A stretch of DNA of 64,000 nt from positions 155,274,452-155,338,451 of the forward strand of contig NC_085140.1 of assembly GCF_024139115.2 (NCBI RefSeq), read 5' to 3'. Below are positions 32,579 to 43,771 of the stretch, in pieces (the first letter of the stretch is position 1; each line of letters opens with the position of its first letter). The notes under the pieces were generated by a model. The model searched no databases. It was not told the origin of the DNA and saw only the letters and a list, made by a program, of their open reading frames with translations. Source of the stretch: Armigeres subalbatus (Eukaryota; Arthropoda; Insecta; Diptera; Culicidae). The position numbers and the translations under genes are program-made.

Positions 32579-35200
32579 TAAGGCATAATACCGTACCTCT
32601 TATTGTATGGTAACATTATTTTCTTATTTGGTGAATTAATTCTAAACGGTGGGCTTCAAAACATGCTATCAACTTCAAAGAACTGGAATGCTTACCTTTC
32701 TGTTTCAAGCCCGCGGTTGTTCCACTTGAGTTCAAAAGTTTAAACTTTCCTACTTGTTCACCACCAGCGATTACCACATGTATGCGTATGATATGAAGTT
32801 TTTCTTCTACCCCAAAAGTGGATCACTCAATGCCTTCAATGGCAGTTCTTTTAATTAGCACAAAGACGTCGTTGCACACCCGCTTGGCACCTGCTGAATA
32901 GACTGTGGGACACTTTATTCTTCACAACTGTCAGACATTTTGTTCCCATGCCTGTTCATTGCCGGTTGGGTGCACATTGCTCACGTAGAAGAACACAGAG
33001 GACATCCTGTGGGAAGAGAAGAAAGGATAGAAAACTGTTTAAATGAGTTGAATATGGAAACATTCACAGTGTGGGATCATTATAGAATTTTCCCACGACA
33101 CAGAGGGACTTTTTAATTAAACGTCTTCACGGCATGGTTCATTGACCAGTTAATTTCAGATCCATTGGGTGTAGGAACTAAACATATGAGCGGAAATGAA
33201 ACGGAATTGTGCATATGCCTTTTTTGACAATTGGTGTGCTATTTTGAGTACTATAGCACAACTAGTTAGAAGAGCCTAGGCAAAACACTTTGAACACTTT
33301 TAAAAAATATAACTCAAAAACGGTTTGTCAGATCATCCAGGAGTTTTCGAAAATGTTTCATCGGATTTCACGGCATAAATCGATAACTCAAAAACCACCA
33401 GAGTTTTGGCGTCTTTTAAAGCAACCTGTCTAGAAGAAAGAATCTATTTTTGGCGTAAGTCGACATTAGGGTGATCCTTTGTGACTTTTTTAGAAAAATA
33501 AATATGTAGAGAATCTAGTTTTAAGCATTTTTGCAAAAAAAAAGAATTATGTCATATAGAGCGGTCCCAAAAACATAAAAACAGTTTTGATATAGGACTG
33601 CATCTGTGTTTTGAATTCCCTGGTACACTTTGCGATTGCGAAAATCGGAGACCATCACGAAAATATGATACCGTGCCGTGAGGCATCGAATTCCGTACAC
33701 TGAAACATCTCAGTATGGAAAAACAGCACTAGAAACAAGGTTACGAATGCAAATGAAACGTTTATCGTTGATGCAGGAGCACGTACAAGTAACATTTCAA
33801 GATTTACTCCGCTCTAGGAATGGTTATCAAGATTATAATATCTTACATTAAAACCCACTAATACACGGCAACCTTTTGATGACCACTATAAGAGTAAGAT
33901 ATGGCCAAGTGGCTATAAATCTATTATAAGACTCTTTAAACCCCCCGCAAAAAATGGGAATTAGACTGCGGCATCTGTCAAAAATGTTGCATTGAAAGAA
34001 GAAAAACGTTGCAAGTAAATAATAATAAAATCGATTGTCGATGAAAAATATAATGAGGACAACAAAATAATATTTTTTCAGGTTTATTTTTCGATGTACT
34101 GCCATCGAAATGAGCGCGTCCGATTTTATGGTCGAAGCTAGTGGCAAAATGACATTGAGCACCACGTTATGATAGTTTAGGAAAATACTTTGAAAATACT
34201 TATTTCCACAACATCGTGAAAGTCCACTAAATCGATTGGTACTTTCGCCCAAATTATTAGTAACTCAAATCATTCATCGGTGCGATGAAAATATCGCTTA
34301 ATTTGGTTTAATTATGTACCACTGTAAATAGTTAAATGCGTATTTGATTTATATTCCGCTTAGCTTATTTTATTAATCACAATTTGTAATTAAAACACAC
34401 TTAATTTTGATGCAATCATGTTCTACCTACACGCGTAGTGACTTGTTTTCGATTTATGTTGTTTTGATTTCAAAGCCTATACTTTCCATCTAAACGGCCT
34501 GAAAGCTTATTGTTAAGTATATGAACAGGATAGGATAAATTATTCGTAAATAATTACTTAAAATCCTCTTTAATTTATTGATATCTTTTGAAGTGGACGG
34601 ATTTCTGTGCTGTATTTCTTAAGTCAGATACCCATATTCGCTTTATTCCGATCTGTTATCATTTCATCATGTTCCATGATAAAAGTAAACGTCCCACACA
34701 ATGGCAAATAGGAGAAAAAAAATGCATTTTCTACATAGCCTTGGAAAACCCAGAACATCTGCGGTGCCAAGAGCAAATCTATGGTTTTGGATTGGGACAG
34801 AATACTACATAGAAGAGTGTCCGCGTCCGATAGTCCGCGTTTGATCAAAATCGGATTATTCTTTACAATGTTATGCTGATTTGAATTTCCAGAAATATAT
34901 TGATATGCCTGACGTCTTTATATTGAATCATTGGTCTTTGCCAGTGGTTGGTAAATTGATTTTATTTTCTTCTATGGTGTTTTCGGTGATTTTGCGGTAA
35001 ATCTTAGAGTACCGTCATCAACAGAAGCAGCACTCAATTGATAACTTCGAGAAGTCATTCTGATTATCGCTTGTTTGCTTTAGTGGTTGAAAAGGCGCAT
35101 CGGCTCTTTTCAGACCTCTTTGCGTAAAATTGTTTCCATTGGAAGATCTTTTTATTTCACATTATAAATAAAAAATAGAGATGTTAGACAAGTCGCTCCG
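32579..35200. other. 2.6 kb without a supported gene
   Basis: AT-rich sequence. Small frames such as 33848-34252 (minus) and 34588-34812 (plus) lack any domain or conserved feature. Confidence 0.35.
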
Positions 35201-35212
35201 GAGTTACATGTT

Positions 35213-35470
35213 TGCCTTTCTCGTTAGACTACGTATACGTAAAGGCTATATGATCGCTCCAATCGCTCCGATCGGCTCGGAAGTTATGGCCAAAATACCA
35301 CTTTTTTTATAGAAAAATTGAGTAAAAAAATGTCTTTCATTTTTCAAGCACTTATCCTTAACCGATTTACTCGCAACAAGTTGCATTCGACGCATAATAC
35401 TCTCCCATAGTTTCCTATTGAAAATTAACCAGATCGGACTAGGTGTGGAGGGTGTGGGAGAGGGGTATTG
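35213..35470 (-). repeat. fragment of the 'tgcctttctcg' repeat family
   Basis: Starts 'ttgcctttctcg' followed by 'acgtatacgtaaaggctata', the inverse of 63755-63795. It continues with 'ggaagttatggcc' and 'tcgcaacaagttgcattcga', which match, inverted, the repeat units at 60.4-60.72 kb. It is therefore a shorter, diverged copy of the repeat that spans 58.85-63.8 kb. Confidence 0.65.
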
Positions 35471-35668
35471 TTTAGTTATCAATCAATTCAGCATGAGTTC
35501 TGAACCCATTTATCGATGTTCATCAAATTTGGAACCCATATTATCTGTCTATATTAGACTGGGTAGGAGTGCCATAGCTTAATGAGAGAGAGGGTATATT
35601 CATTAAACGAACAGTTTAGTATACCTTTTTATCGCATAGGTCAATTCAAACCAAACACGTAATCCCAG

Positions 35669-35963
35669 GGCCCTCCTTAGCCGTGCGGTAAGACGCGCGG
35701 CTACAAAGCAAGACCATGCTGAGGGTGGCTGGGTTCGATTCCCGGTGCCGGTCTAGGCAATTTTCGGATTGGAAATTGTCTCGACTTCCCTGGGCATAAA
35801 AGTATCATCGTGCTAGCCTCATGATATACGAATGCAAAAATGGTAACTTGGCTTAGAAACATCGCAGTTAATAACTGTGGAAGCGCTTAATGAACACTAA
35901 GCTGCGAGGCGGCTCTGTCCCAGTGTGGGGATGTAATGCCAATAAGAAGAAGAAGAAGAAGAC
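35669..35963 (+). mobile_element. Feilai-type tRNA-derived SINE, best preserved copy
   Basis: Head 'gggccctccttagccgtgcg' with the A-box region intact ('ttagccgtgcggtaagacg') and B box 'gggttcgattcccggtgc'. The body is as in the 18.3-kb copy, with a tail (AAG)n. Of the three copies this is the most likely to keep a working Pol III promoter. Confidence 0.88.
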
Positions 35964-36119
35964 GTGTTCCCTACCCAAAGGAAAATATTATAGAGAGGCT
36001 GGAAGGGACTTTTGGAATGGGAGGGGGGTTGGGAATGGGTATTGCTTAGAAAACGACTTAATTTAAAATCCCTTTATTTAAAACATCCGAGGTACTTTGA
36101 CATTGTACAATGCTCCAAA

Positions 36120-36640
36120 AACAAATTGCCCGAATTCCTTAAAAATAGCAAATCCTCGACAATAACATTTTCCAGGTAATACCATTTCCCCCAAAATGAC
36201 TAACGAAAATGATATTTCCCGAAAACGATACTTCCCGATACACACACGCTAAAAATGAACCACTCAAAATTGAGTCGAATCCGACTCATTTTCATTAAAA
36301 ACGGGACAACTCAAAATTTGAGTAATATATACTACTTCAATAAAATAATGATTTCGCGAAAGTTAAGCTTGGCCTTCCATCAATTTTTAATACGACAGAT
36401 GCGAATCAAAATTATCTATCTATCTAAGAGCATTTTACGACAAACAGACTCCTAGTTTAAGTGCAATCATCATTTTATTGAAGTAGTATCTTTTACTCAA
36501 ATTTTGAGTTGTCCCCTTTTTAATGAAAATGAGTCGGATTCGACTCAATTTTGAGTAGTTAATTTTTAGCGTGCATATCTCAGAATATGACATTTCGCTG
36601 AAAATGACATATCCCTGAATGAAGCAGGCCATTAACATAA
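36120..36640. repeat. 'atttcccgaaaatgac' minisatellite, interrupted
   Basis: Units such as 'accatttcccccaaaatgac', 'gatatttcccgaaaacga' and 'tgacatttcgctgaaaatga' lie at 36160-36240 and continue at 36576-36640. The MITE at 36241-36575 separates the two parts. Confidence 0.6.
36241..36575. mobile_element. TA-flanked MITE, 335 bp, long inverted repeats
   Basis: Both ends carry 'cacgctaaaaat'; about 105-bp arms are inverted (left 'ctcaaaattgagtcgaatcc', right its inverse), each containing short 'actcaaaatttgagt' palindromes. TA lies outside each end. Probably Tc1/mariner-type. It sits inside the minisatellite. Confidence 0.75.
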
Positions 36641-36719
36641 CACTATTTGGCCTAAGGTCATTCGACATGAAGGACATTTGGGATAATTATGAACAGCATC
36701 AGAAAAATCTTGCATAGAA

Positions 36720-37015
36720 AGCAAGCATTTGCTGGGTATAAAATAATGATAATTATTGTTCATCGGAATAATGGTATGCCCAGTGAAAAGCAATGATTAA
36801 TGTGTTTCCTTCTGAATGGTGGATGTGATTGCTTCTTTAAAAGTAAGCATTTGCCCGGAATAAGGCAATGGTAGGTGTGATCCCTTCTTTAAAAATATGC
36901 GTTGCCCGGAATATGGCATCGATGAATGTTTTTCCTTCTTTAGAAATAGACGTTGGCCTATCCGTGGGTCTGAAATCCCTTCTTCAAAATCAGCCAATGT
37001 TTAGAAACCCTTCTT
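36720..37015. repeat. degenerate tandem repeat, about 55-bp unit, 4 copies
   Basis: 'cttctttaaaa' or a variant, followed by 'atgcgttgcccggaata', recurs near 36780, 36829, 36886 and 36937 with changes. The minus-strand frame at 36797-36997 is a by-product of the repeat. Confidence 0.55.
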
Positions 37016-37189
37016 TCAATCAAATGATAAAGTATGAATAATAAACACAATTACCCTGTTGACCAATTGGTTTTATCATTTTCCGATTGTAAAAGAAACT
37101 TGCAAACCAAACTGGCAATTCCGAGCAAGGCCGGGTACATAAAGCTAGTGGATAATATATTTGTGCAACCATTTTATTAATATCATTGC

Positions 37190-37435
37190 AAGACTTTTGA
37201 ATCAGGGATCAAGAAGGTGATAACTCTATTGTAACTCATATAGCCCGCTTCAAGAACGTATGCGTTCCGAAGCTTTTGTCGTGTACAATATTGCACCCAC
37301 GTATTATAAAAATATCTTAAGTGCATTCACATTTCCTGAATCAGAGTTAAATCCTTCTTATTCAGGCGCGCATTTAATTGGACAAAATATTATTAGGGCG
37401 ATATAAATATCTAAATAAAATAAAATAAAAAATCA
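37190..37435 (+). mobile_element. possible 3' end of a retroelement
   Basis: A stop-free stretch reads RFKNVCVPKLLSCTILHPR before a stop, and is followed about 100 bases later by 'aaataaaataaaataaaaaa', a tail-like run. This looks like a LINE 3' terminus, but no clade-defining motif is present. Confidence 0.3.
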
Positions 37436-37524
37436 GGTAAATTTTGAGAATTTTCAAAACGTTCTTTAACAAATACGAGGAGTTTTTTTTTATTTTTGTT
37501 TTAACATTTTAATATTTATTTTTT

Positions 37525-37870
37525 ATTAGCAGACCCGACAAACTTTGTTTCGTCTGAAATTGATTTATTCTCTGATTAGTTCTCGAGTTATGCGGAAATT
37601 TTTGGTTCATTTATATGGAAGCCCCTCTTTCCAGAAGGGGGAGGCGTTGCAAACCATCATAGAAACATATCTTCCCTTCCAAAACCTTTACACGCCAGAT
37701 TTGGTTCCATTTGCTTGATCTCGAGTTATGATGAAATTGGTGTTTCATTTGTATAGGGGCCAGGTTTCAAAGAGGAGAGGGGTCTCGAACCATCTTAAGA
37801 GCCTTCCCCGGCCCCAAAAACCTCTGCATTCAAATTTTCACGCCGTTCGATTCAGTAGAAGAAGAAGATG
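37525..37870 (+). repeat. dispersed repeat, inverted partner at 43080-43262
   Basis: 'gcagacccgacaaactttgt', 'gatttattctctgattag' and 'ctcgagttatg' are found inverted at 43180-43262. The second part, 'ggggtctcgaaccatcttaa', is inverted near 43125-43145. Two copies in opposite orientation indicate a dispersed repeat of unknown class. Confidence 0.55.
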
Positions 37871-37921
37871 ATTACCCCCTCTCACTTGACTTTGCGGAGA
37901 CCAGTAGACCTTGACCTTGCG

Positions 37922-38258
37922 TAGAGATGTCGTAAAATCCCGATTAATCGATTAGTTACTAATCGATTACTCTTGATTCTTGTCGATTATTTAATCGATT
38001 AATCATTGTATAGTAATCGATTCAAAATTAATCGATTATCACAACGATGAATCGATTAATCGAAATAATCAATTAATTTTCGACATCCTTATGATGTCGT
38101 AAAATTCCGATTAATCGATTAGTAACTAATCGATTACTCACGATTCCTCTCGATTATTGAATCGATTAATCGTTGGGTAATAATCGATTCAACATTAATC
38201 GATTATCACAACGATGAATCGAATCATCGAAGTAATCGATTAATTTGCGACATCTCTA
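37922..38258. mobile_element. hAT-type MITE packed with TAATCGATTA motifs, 337 bp
   Basis: Terminal inverted repeats 'tagagatgtcg' and 'cgacatctcta', with the 8-bp duplication 'accttgcg' at 37914-37921 and 38259-38266; TAGAG termini fit hAT. The interior is two tandem halves (about 165 bp each), each beginning 'gatgtcgtaaaat', with more than fifteen 'atcgatt' or 'aatcgat' motifs, many as the palindrome 'taatcgatta'. No coding capacity. Confidence 0.85.
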
Positions 38259-38559
38259 ACCTTGCGTAGACCATAAACTTCTATATATTAAAAATGAGTT
38301 GAAATTTTCTTCCTCGCGATTTAACTTGCGAACGGCTTGATCGATTTGCAAGATTTTTTCCCTAATCGATTCGTTTTGGGATCCGCAAGGTTTGTATATG
38401 TAAGTTGGTGAATTCAACGGGGAAATGTAAAAAATCATTAGAAAACTATTTTGGGTCAGCTGTTGAGGAAAACAAAACAAACGGATGCTGTAAATAGTTT
38501 ATTTTGACATTTTCAACACCCGGGCAAAGCTGGATTTGTTTCGCTAGTTTTTAACAAAT

Positions 38560-38790
38560 CAAGACAAAATTTTCAAAACGACTTATCTGCTTTTGTAAAC
38601 AAAGATTCAAACGACGATTTGGCGAATCTGATAGCTCTCCCACGCAAACCAACACCATGAACAGGTAGCGGAATCCTTCACCTAACTATTTGTGGTGTTG
38701 GTTTGCGTGGGAGAGTTATCAGATTCGCCAAATCGTCGTTTGAATCTTTGTTTACAAAAGCAGATAAGTCGTTTTGAAAATTTTGTCTTG
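38560..38790. mobile_element. 231-bp MITE with about 97-bp inverted arms
   Basis: The left arm 38560-38657 and right arm 38693-38790 are inverted with a single clear mismatch. The ends are 'caagacaaaatttt' and its inverse. The flank 'aaat' on both sides may be a target duplication. The near-perfect arms suggest recent activity. Confidence 0.75.
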
Positions 38791-39440
38791 AAATATGTGT
38801 AACGGCCTTATTAATTTTCAGTTTGCAAAAAACTGCTCATAATTTTCCAAAGTCGTTTTTAAATATAAACATGTTTGTGCAATTATATTGCGATGATTGC
38901 ATTACTAGCAAGGGCATTGGCATGATAACAATCAGGGAATCAATTTTTCTGAAATGCGCTTGCGAAACAAGCGATAAAAGAGAACCAACGTCAAAGCTTT
39001 GTTTTTGTCGGAGATAATAATGACAAAGATTCGAAAATTTTTGTCAGCAACAAAAAAGAAGACAATCTTGTTGCTGACTTTTCATCCCGTTATTTTGCAT
39101 TATTTCTAGAGCAAATTTCGGTTTTATGCTATCATAGTTTCTGCTTTTATGGAAATATTCGAGAATCGAACAATGATTACAAAAATAGCATCGTATTCTC
39201 GGAAATATGAGAGCATGCAAGGCAAATGATTCTTGTCATATTGTTTTTGGGTTCTGATAAAGGTTTGTCGCTAGGTGCGTTTGTCAGTAACAAACTCTGT
39301 TGACGACAAAGGGTATATTGTTAGGCGTTGCTCGAATATTGATTCCCTGATAACAATTGATCGTCTCATGCCTGCACAAACATGCCCCTATCTGCTGCAT
39401 CACTTTTTATACACGCATTTTTGTTACATTTGTTTCGACC
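38791..39440. other. no gene seen
   Basis: AT-rich sequence with small unrecognised frames. Confidence 0.35.
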
Positions 39441-39444
39441 GCGG

Positions 39445-39530
39445 TCACTGGTCCGGCTCCATTGTTCTACTTTTTGTGCGAAACACCGCACAAAAAGCAG
39501 AGCCCAAAAGCCAACCGCACTGAGCGGCGA
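39445..39530 (+). repeat. repeat fragment, inverted partner at 49065-49150
   Basis: 'gaccgcggtca', 'tttttgtgcgaa' and 'caccgcacaaaa' match the inverse of 49080-49150. The 'ttttgtgcg...cgcacaaaa' core is itself a small hairpin. Confidence 0.5.
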
Positions 39531-41620
39531 CGGCCGAAACGAGACTCTTGCGGACAAGAAAAGAGGGTACTGCCAAAATGATCCGATACCCTATTTTAAC
39601 GTTCATAACCCAAAGTTTCAATATAATGAATCGCCCACTTTGAGCGTGCTTACAGCGGCACAGAAGGAGTTAACTTTCTGAAATCAGTATGGCGAAAGGC
39701 ATCTACGGTTCGATTACTCGAAATTAAGCACCTCAATCGAAAAAATATTTGGTAGGCGTAGTAGCGGACACCATCCTTCATAACCGGTACTAAATAGTTT
39801 TTCATGAAAAGTTCCTAATCTTGAGAAAACCCGCGTTAGATGTCTTTCGCCATACAAATTTCTGGCGGTTAACTCATGCTGGCTATTTTGCGCATATACT
39901 ATAGCGCCGGGATGTGATAGCGGCGAGTAAAAAATCAGCAACTGCCAATAATTCATTGACAAATTGGTAGATAATTTCCGAGTCGATTGATGATCTCAAA
40001 AATCCATCGGAAGATAAAGACGCTATTAAAGTTCGAAATCTTACATGGTTTCGTGACGGTCTCGAATTTGGATATTTTCATTTGTCACCCTGTATCCGAG
40101 TCTTCCCCTTAGACGTAGTTTACGCAGGGGGAGAAGGCGGAGCACTGAAGCCCTACCCCAACATGTGCGACATCTGGATTTGGTTCTAAAATGTAAACAA
40201 CAGTGTTAATTCTCTACCACTTTTTTGTTATGGCGAGGCAATTTTTATGCGCTCTTTTGTTTTCGATATTTTATCAAACCCAACCACTCAATCATGCAGC
40301 AATGTAACGATGTGGTATGATTTAGATACCTGCTTGATTATGGCGACTCGAAAAAGAAATTATTTGCAGTAACTAACCGAATATAAATATGAACGCATTA
40401 ACGATTGCGCCCTAACAGCGGTTCTAAGCTTCGATGCAGAGTACACGAACTTTGTTCGCCAGTGACAGGCGTATGAGGCCCTTGAGTTTACGTCAAAAAA
40501 ATCCAACCCGTGAGCAACTTGACAGCTCCAGTACACTGTCAGTGTACCCCGAAAAATTGGTTCAGGTGGTTCTGTCAAACTCGATTATTTCGTGAGCATT
40601 TTCTGAATATGGCGTAAAAAGTTAAAAATAAACCCAATTTTTAATTATATATTTTTTTTAATCATTTATCACACAATTACATTCCTCATTAGTTATTTTG
40701 ATATAGGCTCGTATATACACAAGCTCTACGGAGCTGGGTGATGAATTATATAGATATCATCAAAACCTGGTTTGGCGCTGGAATAATCGAAACAATTATA
40801 GGAGTACTTAGGCTGTGATCCATTCCACCGATTCGTTTAACTTTAAGTTACAATTTGACAGTTCGATGGTTACTGTGTTGTTGTTGAGATAGTTATAATA
40901 ATATTGACACTAGTAGAAATGGTTATATTTGTCTAATTCAAGTCATTTTATTTTTATTGAAATAGGACAACGTGTGACAACAGTTAGCCCATATAGTTTC
41001 TGTCAAATTTGCCCTTTTCGATGGCGCTCCGCTAACATTGTGATTGGGGCTTTATTCGGCGCGGAAAAGAATCAGTTTTATGAGTTTTATTACTGATGAA
41101 TTTTTTATGCCTTCGAAATTTTAGGCATATTGTTCAAGCCAATATTTCAGGTTAAAATCAATGCCTAAGTTCATCAAAATACTTCGATGATTATTAATTG
41201 CTTCCTGTGTTAAGTTAACTTGTTAAGAAAACATGTTGGTGGGTGTTGTAGATGTTCATAACGATGCGATATCCAAGCTGCGCATAATGTTTCCCGACCG
41301 TTGAAGTTCGTGTTTCGGTTAATCGTTAATAAGTATTTTTAACTCCGTCTCCGGGATTTTGCAAATTAAAAGATCATCTTTGTTGGCCTCAATATGTTCT
41401 GAAGTCTGAACAAGCTCATGCTTACAATGCTCACATTTTATTTTTCAAATAAACTGTTTTGACGTGGATTGCTGAATAAATCAATGATTGAAGTGAAAAG
41501 TCATCAACCACAGTGGCGGACGCAAGCGTTTCAACAACCGGAACATCGGCATCGGTTTTATCTTCTATCGTAGTCGAGTAGTATTTTTGTCGCAACTGGA
41601 TTACCACCCACTTTTATTTT
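39531..41620. other. 2 kb without a supported gene; a repeat at 39940-40090
   Basis: 39940-40090 ('gagtcgattgatgatctcaa', 'aaaatccatcggaagataaa') recurs in diverged form at 44690-44840 in the same orientation. The rest is unrecognised. Confidence 0.4.
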
Positions 41621-41623
41621 ATA

Positions 41624-41890
41624 CTAGTCGACCCGGCAGACGTTGTCCTGTATAGTACGCGAAAATGCGCGTTCTGAACTGCCCAAGCAAAATTTCAATA
41701 CGAATGTTTATTTGAGTTTTTCACGATTTACTAAACTTTAGTCGTGATTTTCGTAGGAAGAAATATCATATAAACCCGTCGGAAACAATAATGAACATAT
41801 CTGCTGAAAGGATGAAGAAAATCCATCCAGCCGTTTTCGAGTTATGCGGATACGAAATCAGACCATTTCATTTTTATTATACAGAAGATA
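41624..41890 (+). repeat. dispersed repeat starting 'actagtcgacccggcagacg'
   Basis: The opening 'tcgacccggcagacgttgtc' and closing 'cgttttcgagttatgcgg' followed by 'tttcatttttattatacaga' match a layout I recall from very common insect repeats whose class I cannot name with certainty. There is no coding capacity and only one copy here; the repeat at 37.5 kb shares 'cgagttatgcgg' but little else. Confidence 0.4.
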
Positions 41891-42409
41891 TTATACTTAG
41901 ATATAAACTCAATGCAAGAAAAATTTAATGAAATCAAATTAGTTAGTTAATTTAGTTCAATTAATGGTTCCAATTATCTCTACGCCTTTTTGTACTGCAA
42001 CTCTTGCCCGTAGTTTGGCATCAACAAAAGACGAAACCAAAATATATTTTCCCTTACAACAAAACCGTGTCGGCGATGCAGGATGGCCCGTTGTTTACGT
42101 TGTGTGGCGCCATCTGCTATTTTCCAAGTGGGTACGCGAAACTAAGGCTTTCTGTTATCTTGTGGGGGGGTTGAAAAAATCACAAAGGGACACGACCGCA
42201 AGGTAGACGTTGGACTACGTAAGGATATTATAGTAACACAATACGCATTGTAGTTTATTGTGGTTATGATTTTAGTGTTAACTAAAGTATTATTGTTTTG
42301 TTGGATGAAATGTGAATTGAATATGGTTAAAGTATGAGCATCTAAGACACATTATGATCGAACATGTTGTAGATTGTAGAATATTCACGTCACAATTAGG
42401 CTGATCTTT

Positions 42410-42696
42410 GTGTGGGCCCTCCTTAGCCGCGGCTTCAAAGCAAGACCATGCTGAGTGTGACTGGGTTCGATTCCCAGTGCCGGTCTAGGCAATATTCGGA
42501 TTGGAAATTGTCTCGACTTCCCTGGGCATAAAAGTATCATCGTGCTAGCCTCATGATATACGAATGCAAAAATGGTATCCTGGCTTAGAAACCTCGCGGT
42601 TAATAACTGTGGAAGTGCTTAATGAACACTAATCTGCGAGGCGGCTCTGTCCCAGTGTGGGGATGTAATGTCAAGAAGAAGAAGAATAAGAAGAAA
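42410..42696 (+). mobile_element. Feilai-type SINE with damaged A box
   Basis: Flanked by the 10-bp duplication 'gctgatcttt' (42400-42409 and 42697-42706). The head reads 'ccttagccgcggcttcaaag', lacking about 15 bases of the A-box region seen at 35.68 kb; the B box is intact ('gggttcgattcccagtgc'). The tail is (AAG)n with small interruptions. The A-box loss probably happened after insertion, or the copy was made from an imperfect source. Confidence 0.85.
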
Positions 42697-43079
42697 GCTG
42701 ATCTTTATCTTCCTTCAGAAATTCCTATTTTTCCGTGAAATTTGAAATTTGTTTCGATTAATGTTGTACTGCAAATCCATTCCGTCTTGAAAAGCCTTAC
42801 CTTGGCTTTTGTGGCTTTTGTGATACTGCTACCAATGGCAATTTTCTGGCGTCGCATAGCGGCTAAAATTCTTCACACAATAACCTTCCCTTGTAAAAAA
42901 TGGTGGTCCTGAGAAAAACCTATTAGTTTACGATGACGAAACTGGGACAGCTATCCGCTCTCCACGACATTTCAAATGAAAAGCCTCACGCCCGGGGGAA
43001 ACAGTTTTCTTATCTATAAACATAAAAATGAATTTCTGTCTGTCTGAACCTTATAGACTCGGAAACTACTGAAACGACC

Positions 43080-43262
43080 GGCTTGAAAATTTGTTTGCAA
43101 AGTGTTTTGGGGTCGGGGAAGGTTCTTAAGATGGTTCGAGACCCCTCCCCGCTTTGGAAAGAGCGGCTCCCATACATATGAAACACCAATTTCTTCATAA
43201 CTCGAGATCTAATCAGAGAATAAATCAATTTTGGCAAAACGAAGTTCGTCGGGTCTGCAAGT
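43080..43262 (-). repeat. inverted copy of the repeat at 37525-37870
   Basis: See the partner. Here the order is reversed and the unit ends in 'gaagttcgtcgggtctgc'. Diverged from the partner by small indels. Confidence 0.5.
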
Positions 43263-43448
43263 AATCAATAAAGAAGGTCCACTAACTAGTCCCACCTCGG
43301 TATGAGGGCAAATATTGTGTAACCGCAACACTCACCACAGGGGCGTTTCAACAAGGATAACTTTATTGATTACAAGAAAGCAGATTTTCCATCTGCATCG
43401 GCGGAATTCCTGCTGAAAATTTTATTCCCACCGATAGTGTGAGTCTTG

Positions 43449-43482
43449 CAGTCGTCGTCGTCGTCATCATCATCAGCAGCGC
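43449..43482. repeat. (GTC)n/(ATC)n/(AGC)n microsatellite
   Basis: 'gtcgtcgtcgtcgtcatcat' followed by 'catcagcagc', a trinucleotide tract. The minus strand reads as an Asp run within a small frame, which is not evidence of a gene. Confidence 0.75.
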
Positions 43483-43509
43483 TCAGATTAAATTTTCTTG
43501 TGCGAACTA

Positions 43510-43771
43510 CAGTCGCGATTCGCTGGTTGGGCCACGACCTCGGCCCAACTAACGAATTCGGTTTTTTAGTTGGGTCAACTGACAGCCATTTGAACACGTG
43601 TATTTCGACTTGAACATCACAAATGATGTCCAGTGACGCCCAATCCCGTTTTCCGTGTTTACATTGAATTTTGACGTACGGTTGCTTTTTAGTTGGGCCA
43701 CGGCCCAACCAGCGGAGGCCCAACTAAAAAGTGACCCAAGTATCAAGATCCCAACCAGCGAATCCCGACTG
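43510..43771. mobile_element. TA-flanked MITE, pogo/Tc1-like, 262 bp
   Basis: Ends 'cagtcgcgattcgctggttg' and, inverted, 'cagtcgggattcgctggttg', each followed by 'gg' and flanked by TA. CAGT termini with TA duplications are typical of pogo-type elements. 'agttgggcc' and 'ggcccaac' motifs recur near both ends. No transposase. Confidence 0.75.

Noticed and set aside
43449..43482. Acidic run in a minus-strand frame
   Set aside because: Product of a trinucleotide microsatellite.
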